Below, piece after piece: positions 40,575 to 51,540 of a stretch of DNA of 64,000 nt. The DNA comes from Puccinia triticina (taxonomy: Eukaryota; Basidiomycota; Pucciniomycetes; Pucciniales; Pucciniaceae), in assembly GCF_026914185.1 (NCBI RefSeq), contig NC_070570.1:5022001-5086000 (forward strand). Reading direction: 5' to 3'. Within the stretch, counting starts at the first letter, position 1, and each line of letters starts with the position of its first letter. The translations under genes were made by a program, and so were the position numbers. Below the pieces are notes generated by a model that made no database searches, was not told where the DNA came from, and saw only the letters and a program-made list of their open reading frames with translations.

Positions 40575-43500
40575 ATGACTAAGGCCCACCACCTTCTGTT
40601 CCTTTTGGGCATCATTATTGATTGTCATGCAATGCAGGATTTTCTTGAAAGTGTCAATACTAGTACTCATCCATCTGGGCTTAAAATACACTCCCAACAG
40701 AAAACAAGCCAAGATAATAGTTTTAACATTCAGATCAAAGGACAAGAAGATATACGTCAAACACCATTGGCCCAGGTCAATGATGACATGTGCTTACCTA
40801 CACCAATAGATCACAGAAATAACAAAATGAAGCTGATGGCATCTCCATTTTCAACTGTAAAAACCCATCCAAATAAGGTTCCTACTGAACTGGGGGCCCA
40901 AAAGCAAGTAGATCATCAAGGATCTGGAATTATTTGTGACTATCCTTCATCATTTTCAGCACAAAGGGGTACTAGAAATCTTAACATTCCTCTTGATCAT
41001 AAAGGCAAAATCAACCAGCCAAGCACCATTTCAGAATCCTATCCACATCATGTCACAGAAATTCAACCCATTGCTAACAAAAAACCACTGGCTGGCTTAA
41101 AAAATTGTATCACTAAATCACAACTGCACAGTCAAAAAAATAAAGATAATCTGTTAGGTAATTTTTTAGAATCTTCCTACATAGAAGATGCACTTGAGAA
41201 AGGATTGGGAAATAAAAGGAAACTATCTTCCTCCAAAGAGCAGGGTACATCAAATCAATTGAATTTCAATGCAATGAAGAAAATTGAAAGCCCAATAGAA
41301 AGATGTAGAATGGGGGGAGCTCCTGAAAATCAACTCTATAGAAAAGTGGGCTATAATCCTACCAATATTCAGCCTTTTCCAAAATATGGAGTGAAAAGAA
41401 AATTTTATGATGACATGGTTTTGGAGAAATCAAAGACCAAATTTAGTTCTCTTGAACATGCAAGCACTTCTGCTTCCAAACAAGGAAAAAAAATCAATGG
41501 TGCTTCCTTGGATACTGAAATTCATTCTAAAAAGGAAATAGGATCCATTTCAATCCAGGTAGATAAATCAAATCACTCAAGACTCATGAATTATAACAGG
41601 AAAAATTCTTACAGTATGGGAAATGACAAAATTAGAAAAATTTCTTTTAATCAGGATGAAGAAATAGTTGCAAAAACAATAAAAACAAAAGGACCACTAC
41701 AAGCTTCACAAAAACAAATAAATCACAGTAAAAGTTATGACATGTGTTCTTCAAATAAACCATCAACTACATCATCATCAGTCCCTCCCAAAGAATCAAT
41801 CAGAAATAATTGTGCTTCCATGGCTAGATTCATGAATTCAGAGGATAAAATTTGGTCTGATTTCTTTCAAGAAGTTGATAAATCAATTTCTTTGAAGAAT
41901 GTGAGATCCCAGTATCCTAACTCTAAAAAAAGGTCTCAATATAAACCAAATTTGAAACCTGCTGGTAATCAGATTTTGCCTACTTCATTGAACAATCAAA
42001 AACTCAACAGGGATTCCACAAATCTTGGCACAAAATCTCAATCAAACAACCATCATGATACAACTGGTCCTTTGAAAAAATCAAGTGCTATCAAAACCTC
42101 ATCTACAGAAATTGAGAATACATTATGCAGACAAGGTGAGCTGGAAGAAACACAGAAATTGAATTCATTACGGAACACCAAGTCGACTAAGGTAGTGGAT
42201 TCCAGCCATCACACTCCCACACTTATGGATTCTTCTCCAAACAGCATGAAGATATCTGATGAAGAGCTTGTGAAAAAACTAAGGAAAACTCACATGTCTG
42301 CCAATGAAAGGTTAAGAGCCATTTCATGTTCAATTCTCCGCAATAAGAAATTGCCTCAATTTCAGCTTAGGGATCTTGCAAAGTCAAAGATGAAAATTTT
42401 GTATTTCAACAAGTACAGCATTGTTGCTGAAGACCCATACAGGCATGTTCAAGATGAATTTCAGAAAATTCTTTCTTCAATACCATCTGGTCCTGGAACA
42501 ATGGGAAGTATCACGTTAAATTCTGAAAATTTCTCCATGCTTTTAAGTGCTGTAAACTCAGTTTCTCGCCATATAGTTTTGACTGACCTTTTGGAAAGTG
42601 GATTAAGTTGCAGGAATAACCTCAGCCAGCGGATTTGCTTGCTCAAATTTGATATTCTCCTGAAAAACCAACAAATATGGTTCAAATTCTGGGAAAGACA
42701 GACTAAAATTAACTTTAATAATGAAATGGAAGATCCAATATTCTCATCTGAAAGTGTGAGGGACATATTCATATGGTACCTATTCCAGGTCCAAATGATT
42801 GATCACATCATGAATCCTTGTCAATCCTTGAAGGATAAAATTGAGAATGTTCCAGGCTTGATGAAAAAGGCAATTGGAGATTTCAAGGCTTCTGCAATGA
42901 ATGAGCAAGTTCACCAGAGCTATGTTAAATCATCTTTTACTGGTTGGGTTTGGAACCTAGTTAAGTACTGGATCAAGAGCTCATGCACACCAGAAATGAA
43001 TGATATTGCTTTCCAAGGATCAGAAGATTTATATATACCATTCAAAACATTTTTCAACCTAATTATGCTATCATCATCTGAACAGTTGACCAATCACCTA
43101 AGGTTTACTTGCAAATTTCAGATGGAAAGAATGTATTTTAATGAACACAGCTTTTCTCTGGAATTTGCAAATAAAAGCATTCAGGAGAAGTTGAATGGTA
43201 TATTTGAAAACATGGGAATTGGCCCACAAGAAAGTATCAGGCTAAGTTGTAAAACTGCCCCCAAATGGTTCTCTAAATTGAGACATGCTTTCACATTTGA
43301 ATATGAACTTGATGAAAATGGTAAATTGGAAACCCAGAAAAATGGTGTGAAAGCCCTACATAGATTCAATGACAATGCTTTTGATGAATTTTTGAAAAAT
43401 GAAAGTCTGTGGCTAGCCTTCTGGGAAAGTCAGAACAAAATCAAACTTGATCTTGAAATTGGAATAGAGCTGTTAGGAATAAGAGAATTCCCATTAATTC

Positions 43501-43874
43501 TGGTGGAGAAAACATATCCATTGTTTCTATTTTATGTTCAGATGATTGATACCATATTTATACCACTTGGATCCATCCAGAAAGATGAAAATTATCTTCC
43601 AGATCTTTTGAAAAATGCAAAGAAAATGTATAAAGAGTTTGTAAGCCACTCTTTGAAATCATACAGAAGGACTAACAGAACCAGTTTGGTCCCCCATCTG
43701 ACATGGCATTCTTTGGAGTACTGGATCATGAATAACTCACAGAATGATGCATTGAGGAGGATTGCTTTAGGAAAAGATGACAAAATAACAGTAAATTTCA
43801 AATTATTTTTTAACACAATCTTCAGAGCCTCAATTACCAAGTTGAACATTCACTTGAATATCTTTGAAGTTTAG
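40575..43874 (+). CDS. Large predicted secreted protein with duplicated C-terminal domain, paralogue A (1,099 aa)
   Basis: An uninterrupted 3.3-kb frame from ATG 40575. The first 19 residues MTKAHHLLFLLGIIIDCHA look like a signal peptide with cleavage before MQD. Residues about 20-560 are Ser/Asn/Lys-rich and likely disordered. From about 574 (MSANERLRAISCSI) begins a compact, well-conserved part made of two related copies: about 606-845 and 850-1099. Shared signatures are a WxxFWxxQxKI block, FxxQMIDxIxxP, and a closing WxxxxYW...IA.G...FKxFFN segment. I do not recognise the domain. Paralogue B at 51541-54864 is similar end to end, strongest in the C-terminal half. Intronless and convergent with B. 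Secretion suggests an extracellular or host-directed role in a rust fungus, but that is inference. Confidence 0.85.
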   Translation: MTKAHHLLFLLGIIIDCHAMQDFLESVNTSTHPSGLKIHSQQKTSQDNSFNIQIKGQEDIRQTPLAQVNDDMCLPTPIDHRNNKMKLMASPFSTVKTHPNKVPTELGAQKQVDHQGSGIICDYPSSFSAQRGTRNLNIPLDHKGKINQPSTISESYPHHVTEIQPIANKKPLAGLKNCITKSQLHSQKNKDNLLGNFLESSYIEDALEKGLGNKRKLSSSKEQGTSNQLNFNAMKKIESPIERCRMGGAPENQLYRKVGYNPTNIQPFPKYGVKRKFYDDMVLEKSKTKFSSLEHASTSASKQGKKINGASLDTEIHSKKEIGSISIQVDKSNHSRLMNYNRKNSYSMGNDKIRKISFNQDEEIVAKTIKTKGPLQASQKQINHSKSYDMCSSNKPSTTSSSVPPKESIRNNCASMARFMNSEDKIWSDFFQEVDKSISLKNVRSQYPNSKKRSQYKPNLKPAGNQILPTSLNNQKLNRDSTNLGTKSQSNNHHDTTGPLKKSSAIKTSSTEIENTLCRQGELEETQKLNSLRNTKSTKVVDSSHHTPTLMDSSPNSMKISDEELVKKLRKTHMSANERLRAISCSILRNKKLPQFQLRDLAKSKMKILYFNKYSIVAEDPYRHVQDEFQKILSSIPSGPGTMGSITLNSENFSMLLSAVNSVSRHIVLTDLLESGLSCRNNLSQRICLLKFDILLKNQQIWFKFWERQTKINFNNEMEDPIFSSESVRDIFIWYLFQVQMIDHIMNPCQSLKDKIENVPGLMKKAIGDFKASAMNEQVHQSYVKSSFTGWVWNLVKYWIKSSCTPEMNDIAFQGSEDLYIPFKTFFNLIMLSSSEQLTNHLRFTCKFQMERMYFNEHSFSLEFANKSIQEKLNGIFENMGIGPQESIRLSCKTAPKWFSKLRHAFTFEYELDENGKLETQKNGVKALHRFNDNAFDEFLKNESLWLAFWESQNKIKLDLEIGIELLGIREFPLILVEKTYPLFLFYVQMIDTIFIPLGSIQKDENYLPDLLKNAKKMYKEFVSHSLKSYRRTNRTSLVPHLTWHSLEYWIMNNSQNDALRRIALGKDDKITVNFKLFFNTIFRASITKLNIHLNIFEV

Positions 43875-45353
43875 ACCATAACAGAATATATTTTCCATTC
43901 AATTTACTGGCAAAGCTCACTTGCATTTTCAAACTATGTATTCTTCACTCCCTCTGATCATTGGTATTGAAGGCTATTGTAAACACATCATTTTATTATG
44001 TAAAGTTTTCTACATTTATTCAAGTTTATCAAAAACAAATTTTCATAGTGTGAAGCCTGCATGCACTGTGGAGTTCACAAATATATCACAGATCTGTCCA
44101 CACATCTTTCACTGCCAAGGGGGTTGTATTTGTGACAACCCCCTGCAATAAGATTGACCAGGGGCAACCAATGTAAGATTGGCCATAGCATATTGGTTGC
44201 CCCTGGTCCACCTCACCATGCTGATGCAACCCCTTTTGCAGTGTCTCCTGTGCTGTGTTAGTGTAGTTATGTAAAGTGGACCCTCTCCCCCCTATCTAGC
44301 TTGGCAGAGAACTTGAGTAGCACTTCTCTCTGGTGATGCTACTCTAGGTAGGTCCCCATTTCCTAAAAGGTAGAAAAGATAGAAAGACCAACAGTTCTTG
44401 CCTTGAGTAGAAATCATAAACAATCATATCCTTTGGAGGTGCTGGTACCAGCCAGGTGGTGGTGCCAGCCCAGGTCTAATTTAACATTCTTCTGGTACAT
44501 CAGACTGACATCCAGCTGTTGACATGCCAAAAAGATGATTAGACTATAAATTGCCTTAAAGAAGAGAGACAAAGAGGGAAAGATACAATAACTTAAATAG
44601 TACAGATGATAAATAGTAGGGATGAGGGGGGATGGGACAGAATGAGGTCTCCACAACGACCAAGGGAGGATAAACGCTAGCGAAGAAGAGACTACAATAC
44701 GTCAAGAGGATAGAGTGATGTGTGTGTACAAGTTATGTGATATCCTTCATTTGATGAGCTCGATTCGGGGGAGTTTTTTGTGCTTGCGGGTTCATCGTGA
44801 GATTTCTTGATGAAGAAAGAGAGCGCGCGTAGATTGGGAAGTTTAAGAGACGGTCTGCATGCTTCTGTGTGTGTATTAGAAGTCGTGGGTGGAATGAAAT
44901 AGTTGAAGATTCAAGAAATCTCTGAATTAAATTTTCTTCTTTGGTTTCTCTTCGGCTGAAGGAGACGAAAGGGCGGTCCTTGCTTGTGTGGTTCTTGTTT
45001 CTTTTGGGAAAGGTGACGGAAACGACGTGGAGAGGGGTCCGATGTGACGTGTTTATAATCGGGGAGAGGTCGGACTAACTGCGGGTTTTTTTGAAGTTTA
45101 ATGTATCATCTAGTGGCAAGGGGAAAGCAGTTATGAGATATGCGTATGAATATTGGTCGGCAAGTGCAGCATTCTCACGTTACCAGCCCCGCCTCTGCCT
45201 ACATGGACGGTATCAAGTTTATGGCGATCGTCGTATGAGGCTTCGATTGCCTTCTCCTCTTCCTCTAATATCTTGATCCGATTTTGTTCTTCGGCCCTCT
45301 TTTTAACGTCACTATGTCATCGATGAAAGTGCGGAGACAAGCGGCAGATGTGA
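43875..45353. other. Intergenic region with hairpin
   Basis: A perfect 17-bp inverted repeat GACCAGGGGCAACCAAT (44156-44172 and 44192-44208) next to a second small palindrome GGGGGTTG...CAACCCCC (44119-44143). The remainder, 44209-45353, shows no supported gene; from about 44650 the composition turns CpG-rich. Confidence 0.5.
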
Positions 45354-45977
45354 TCAGCAGCAGAGCGTAGCCAGCGGAGGGGAAGTGGTGTTTGGTCGAA
45401 GAGGGGCTGACCGGCTGGGACTGCGGATGTTACCCGCTCCTCCGCGGCCATGGGAACGGGGCAAATCTGCCTGTTTCTTCAAGAAGCGTTCGCCAGCCTG
45501 GTGCTCCTGCTGGCCAGAGATTTTGGCACCCTCTCGGCTCTTCGAGGAGACCATGTTGCCGGCTCCTCCACGTCCAGTCGAGGCAGTTTGGCACTGCCTT
45601 CTGTCAGGTGATCTGCCCCGACGAGTGGTGTCTATGTAGATCAAAACAAGATAGAAGGACAGCAATCAGATTGTGTTGCGTCAAATGAACGGGAGTCGGT
45701 GATCAAGAGGCTCACTCAAGCTGGTGTCTGATGGGGGTGGACTCATGGCCTCCTTGACTCGATGGACGAGACCGTTGATAGATTCTTTGATTCGCGAACC
45801 ACTTGGGGATCGAGTTTTAGCCCTTGAGGGCGGTTTCGAGACTGCTGAGGGGGGTGGGATGGCACTCGATTCGTTTTTCATCGCAGACAGAGTGGTACTC
45901 GGTCCGAGTTGGTTTGCAAGTGGAGGTGGGGGAAGTTGTTCTTGAGAGCGCTTGTGAGGGGGAAAGAAGCCCGCCAT
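45354..45977 (-). CDS. DUF3602 (GRGGAGN-motif) protein, Par32-like
   Basis: Two exons: 45977-45716 (from ATG, MAGFFPPHKRSQ) and 45631-45354, joined by an 84-bp intron with donor GTGAGC and acceptor CATAG in phase 1, giving 179 residues. The second exon has STGRGGAGNM and SHGRGGAGNI, the hallmark repeats of DUF3602. In yeast this family includes Par32/Amu1, a TORC1-linked regulator of ammonium transporters. The first exon has an SRIKESINGLVHRVKEAM segment. No signal peptide or membrane segment; the protein is mostly disordered. Family membership is supported by the motif; the cellular role here is not shown. It ends about 590 bp from the start of the NTPase gene and is divergent from it. Confidence 0.7.
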
Positions 45978-46563
45978 GCACAGGAGATGGATGTATGTAT
46001 ATGACGCCAGGCGAATGCAGTTATGTAAAATAACATAACAGCACTCCGACTGTCGATCGCCACGCCACGGTGTTCCTGTGATATGAGCACCTCGATGTCG
46101 CCATTCGTACTAAATAAATAAATGTGTACTCTTTTGTATGTACGTGGCCTGGGGAATCTGATGGATACGTACCCCGCACCGACTGCCAACTGGTCAGCAG
46201 GGCAGCAGTTCATTGATGAGCTCCGATCAGGGGCGAGGGGCTGCTTTGGATGACTCGGATCGCCCATCTCATCAGCCGAACATCGATCCCGATCCACCGA
46301 GACCGGGATCACAAGTTCACAAGAGCCGGTCAGCTATGCCACCCCACAGGCCAGGTGCAGTCCCCAGCGAGCGTGTACAGCCTCTCCGTCGAGCGCACGA
46401 AGTGCGGGAGAGGCTTGCATCCAAAACGAGCATGACGGTTGGGGTTCTGGAGACCTTTTTTTTCGTATTTTAGTCGCCTCCGAAGGAGAGGCTGGACTAC
46501 CGCCTCAGGGAAGCTCGGAGCAGAGAAAGAAAGGAATCAGATCGCGAGTCATTACAATTTACG
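45978..46563. promoter_or_regulatory. Divergent intergenic region between DUF3602 and NTPase genes
   Basis: About 590 bp between two divergent starts. Short plus-strand frames (46213-46473) overlap but have no recognisable product. No specific motif assigned. Confidence 0.35.
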
Positions 46564-49500
46564 ATGGACCCGGTAAGATACCCTATCTCACCATACACGC
46601 TCTCCTACTCTCAGCTAACCCAGATTACGCCCATCAGCAGTCAACAGGCGAATCACAACAGCAGCCTATCGAAGCCGACATCAACGAATACAAACATTTT
46701 GTGACCCTGCACAGCTATAAAGAAAACCAACAAACCGAACACTTCGCAGTAGTTTCTAAGGTTGTTGGAAGTAAGTAAATGGATTTGGTTAATGATTACC
46801 AGATAATAAGCACCACCTGATATTCTTTGGCACACCTGACCACTTCCAAAGTCGAAAGACTACGAAACTATCATGACGACCTGGAAGAGATCCTCAAACT
46901 GAAGTCGCCCGATACAAATCAAGAAGACGTCATATCCCAATGGGTAAAATTCTTCCAAGGGTACAAAGGCTCCTTTACCAGGCTCAAGAAGATTCTCAAT
47001 CTCACTGATGCAGATCATGAGGATCAAATCGAGCAACTTGTCGAGCTTGCTCACTTCATTCGATTCCCCACGGTGAAAGAGCCCTCTGGAATGTCGCAAG
47101 AAGAGATGCTCACCAGAATTGTAAGATCCCACACCCTCTCTCTCTCCTCTGCATCACCTGCAGTCTCCTCCTTCCAGCTCAACCCACTGTTGATATTTAC
47201 AACGGCTAAAATTCCTACCTGTCAACCTTGAACAATCAAATCACAATAGAAAACTCTTCACCCCACAGATCGCGAACGCTTTGGGAAGCTTCACTGCTGC
47301 GAGGGAGCTATACTTGTCGAATCATTCACAGTCCTTTTTGAGGCCGTTGGAAGTAAGACAATCCATTTGATTGGTCCCAAGATCCTAACCACCAACTGAT
47401 ATTATTCTTTGGAACCCCTGACGACTTCTGAAGTAAAAAAGCTGCAAAGGTACCTTACAAAGCTGGAAAACATCCTAAAACTGAAGCCGCCCGATACAAA
47501 GCAGGAAGACGTCATATTGCGATGGGCAAAATTCTTCCAAGGGTACAAAGGCTCCTTTACCAAGCTGAAGAAGATTCTGAATCTCACCAATGCAGACCAT
47601 GAGAATGAAATCAAGCAACTTGTCGAGCTTGCTCACTTCATTCGATTCCCCACGGTGAAAGAACCCTCTGGAATGTCGCAAGAAGAGATGCTCACCAAAA
47701 TCGTAGGCTGCCCCTCCCTCTCTCTATTTCTCATTCAAATGTCACATTTCCAGCTCGATTGACTAAATTCATCCCCAGCAGCAGTCAACCGAAGAATCTC
47801 GCAAATCTCAAGATGAACTTACTGAATTTGAGCACTTCAAGAAGCTTCATGCGTATCGTGAAAAAGTTGAAGAAAAAATCATTTTGATTGTGGAGGCTGC
47901 CGGAGGTAAGGGACTTCATTTGATTGATTAGAAGCTCTTAGGCACCCACCAACAATCTTTGCCACCCCTGATAACTTTCGAAGTGGCAAGGCTGCGAAAG
48001 TACCATGAAGACCTGGAAATGTTCATCAAGTCGCTCAAAGGAAGCCTACCTGCTTTCCAGTACCTCTACAGAAGATTTTACGAGGGAGGCAGTGACTCAC
48101 TCCGCGAGCTCAAGGAATATGTCGGACTCCAGGATGCAGTTCATCAGAATAAAATCGATAAACTCACCCAGCTCGCTTACTTCAAACGATTCCCCACGCG
48201 GCAAGACTCCGGAATGTTGCCAGACCAAATGCTTCTCGCACTCGGGCCTACAAAGTCTCCACCTAAAACAGCAATTGACACTGTGGAACGGCTCGCGCGG
48301 TCTGCCGAAATTGTCCGGGAAGGTTTCAAGGTACCATATGTGGCGTACAATTCTATTGTGACACCAGCTCTCGAGACCCTCCGTGATTACATAGTAAAAT
48401 GGGAATCCAATCTGTATAGGGCACCCTACACTTCACTCGTTGGCCCAACAATGTCCGGTAAAACTCGATTAATCCTTGAGTTGGCTAAACACGTACCCGT
48501 AGTCTACATCTGCCTCCGGCCTCCCAACTCGACCGGCCAACCCCCTCGTTCTGAGCTTGCCGACTTGATGCTCCCAGATCGGGCAGTAAAGGTGGACTTG
48601 GAGCAACACTACACGCACCTCTTGACTGCGATTTTTCGCGTGGTGGCCTCATTCTTTTCCAAACCCAACAGGCGACGTCAAGCCATCAACGACCAATTAA
48701 ACGCATGGAACAAGTATAGTTTCCAACTCGACAACGTTCCAGTTCAATTTGCTTATGATGTGCAAGAAAAAATGAAGATGCTAGCCGAATCAAAAAACTC
48801 TCGTTTCCGAATCAGTGCCCTTCGAGATGCCGCAAAGAAGATGAATCAGGGTATCCCCGGCGCAAAAGGAGTGGCCCCAGTGCTATTGGCCATAGACGAG
48901 GCCAGAAACTTGGCTGATGAGAAGAACAACGATGATCTTTCGTACTTTCATCTGCTTCGTCGGATTTTAGCCGAGCTACCAACATCAGGAGGATTCTTCA
49001 GCCTCTTCATCGATACAAGTTCGCGGCTGGCCAACTTTCCTCTGGCACTAGACGATGTCCCAAGTGCAAGGCCGGATGGCCATGGTGCAAAATTATTTGA
49101 GCCAATCTATCGAATTCCATCACTCGACTTGTTTGTCCCGGGCCCGCCGAAAAATTGGCTTGAATTGCTATCGCCGGCTCGGCTGCTCAGTTATGGCTGC
49201 CCATTTTACGGGTTGTATTACGAACACGCAACCAAGAAGGGGGGGGCTAACCAGTTGGAAAACACGATGTGCATTGCCGGTCTCAAACTCCTGTGCCGAT
49301 CCGAGTTCCCTACTTCCAAGATGTTGACCCAGCCGCAAATCTTCGCCCTACTGGGCTCGATAATACACACCCGACTTTACAACGAGTCGGCCTTACACAC
49401 GCAGCTCGTTTCGAGTCATGCAGCCCACTGCATGTTCATCGACCCAGCTGGAGAGTTTATCATCAGCGATTATCCTTCTCAGTTCCCCTACGCATCAGCG

Positions 49501-50748
49501 GCCGGTGCTTTTCTTGCCCGCTCTCCTTGCAGCTGGGAACGATGTATCGATGTACTTGCTCTTGCAGTGCAAGATGGTCTCCTCGCCGACGGAGACGCCG
49601 GCGAAATGGCCACCAGATTGATCTTGATATATGCTATGCAGCAAACGAAGATTCTGGATTCTGGGAACGAATTCACTATCAAACAAGGACATTCGGTTCG
49701 ATTGAGAGACTTCCTTGGCACGTTGACTGGGAAAGACCCCCAGGAAATCATGTTGGGCGCGGAAGATCCCAAGCATCGGACGAGACTCTTGGCTGAGGGG
49801 CGGATCTTTTTCAACCACTTTACTCGGATTGGATACACGCCCAGCGCAGAAGAATTGATGGAGTTTCTGTATGAAGGCCTAGCAGTCCAATGTAAGCCTG
49901 GGCAAAATGGACTTGACGACCTTTTTACTATCTATCTCGCCCCGGAATCGGAACCGGATCGCGAGCTAGATTGTAAAAACACAACCTTTTGTGGTGTTCA
50001 AACCGAAAATCAAGAGGACAGCATCAAGTGGAAAGAGAGTTGCAACTGGTGCAAAAGCTTCGCTGGAATTGAAGGCATCGACAATCCCTACCTTATTCTG
50101 TTATTCAGCCTGAAAGCCAACACTGAAAAAAAACCTGAACCATGGCAGAAGCCTGGCGACAAGAGTGACACTGGGAGAGTTCATTTTCAGTTTCTTGGTC
50201 TGGACGAGATTGCTTGTCTCAGTGACAAAATGCGCACTGCCATACGGAAATTGATTACTGCAGTGCCTGAGGACTTGTCAAAGTTGCATAATCTCAAGGT
50301 TGCCCATACGCGTGGTTGGATCAAAAACGTGGCCCGACATTACCACATGACTCTTCCCCCAGTTCCTCAGCAAAGACCTGATCAGAAATCAACTAAACGA
50401 ACCGGGCCGTCAGATCGCACAAACACACCCGTAAGTTCTATTTCTCAGTTAACAGAGCGGTATGTATGGATACCAGCCCAGTCAGAACACATGATACTCA
50501 TTCCCTTCTTGAGCAACAACGTGCTTGCCGATGAATCTGACGGCCGAGAACCAGAAGTCGCCAAAGCGGATCCGTAAGTTTTATGCTTCACTGAACAGGC
50601 CAGCACGAGTACCAGTCCAGTCCAGTCCAGATAAGGTACTCATTCCCTTGTTTGCAGGGCTAAGCGAGGAACACTAACCAAAAACGAAACCAACAACTGC
50701 AAAGTGATACGGCACCCAAGCAGAAGAGTGAGTGCCACTTTTTATTGA
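46564..50748 (+). CDS. Crinkler-like P-loop NTPase with degenerate PD-(D/E)XK nuclease region
   Basis: Spliced gene. Exon 1 (46564-46572) is followed by three tandem modules, each an exon A plus exon B: 46638-46770 + 46852-47120; 47269-47352 + 47434-47702; 47779-47905 + 47984-onward. The last B exon runs into the main frame to 50573, then 50658-50748. All A-to-B joins are phase 1. Skipping module 2 gives an uninterrupted 1,072-residue product; with exon A of module 2 the phase is off by one. In the main exon, Walker A is GPTMSGKT (48442) and Walker B is VLLAIDEAR (about 48880). Near 49880 the nuclease-like block reads GLAVQCKPGQNGLDD ... CGVQTEN, where related proteins have a QVK-type catalytic lysine. 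The nuclease is probably dead. The NTPase-plus-nuclease order matches fungal and oomycete Crinkler proteins. No signal peptide seen. Confidence 0.72.
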
Positions 50749-50830
50749 CCAGGCTGGTAGGAATACTTGCCTAGTTTAATTAAGATACTCATGGACTTTG
50801 GTTCCGCGGCTCAATCCAGGAAACATAAGT
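50425..50830 (+). repeat. Three degenerate tandem exon-intron repeats at the 3' end of the NTPase gene
   Basis: A unit of about 130-160 bp starting GTAAGTTYTATTTCTCAGTT or GTGAGTGCCACTTTTTATTG and containing ATACTCATTCCCTT is repeated at about 50431, 50574 and 50728. Each begins at a potential donor site. The second clearly behaves as an intron (50574-50657). Confidence 0.6.
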
Positions 50831-51540
50831 CCCAAACAAATCAGCTAGAGGCTCAGAATTGTTAAAAAAGGGATACAGATCCAACAGATACTGGGCATCA
50901 GAGCCAGATACGTCGGGATGAGATGTTGTAGAGACTCATGCGAACAAATACGAACCCAGAGAGCTAGATTGTAACCATAATCGCATCCATGTAGTAGCGC
51001 TGGGCCTCAACCCAAGGCCGGGTGTGTATACCCAAATGGATTTGTAAAAAAAAAAAAACAGCAAGGCTCAACACCACACTTTTGTCAGGTGGTGCGGGGC
51101 AGGTTGTCTCTTTTGCTTGGAGACAGTTTCTTCACAATCTGACTCAATGGAAAGAAACAAGAGATTCAAACGCACCTGTTGATGCTCTCAAAAATGAAAG
51201 ATTGAAGCACAAAACTATGAGAAAAACACAACTATTTTCTTCATTCTGAATGTGGTAGGAACATCTTATTTTCTGCATTTCATGAACTGTGGAAAGATTG
51301 AATCTACAAAACCATCAACTCCTTGTTTTAATCACCAGAGAAGAATTTGTGGCACTCTCTGGGGGAGGATCCACATATTTTCCCCTGCTGAATTTACATA
51401 ATGCTCCCAAACATAAACAGTGATGTGTTGAAAACAAATCCAATGCTCAGGTCAGGGGGCACATTAAGGATGGTTTGGAAATTTTTGGTGCTGAACTTTT
51501 ATTGCATAGATGCCACTAGTTTGAATAAATCTGGGATCAA
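50749..51540. other. Intergenic region between convergent NTPase gene and paralogue B
   Basis: Contains an A-run at 51046-51057. At about 51353-51392 a single sequence resembles one end of the TIR element at 22443-23539 (GCACTCTCTGGGGGAGGATC...TTTTCCCCTG). No gene recognised; frame 51022-51249 unsupported. Confidence 0.4.

Noticed and set aside
45091..45276. Small plus-strand frame with possible coding
   Set aside because: Too short, no motif, and no promoter or splice support.
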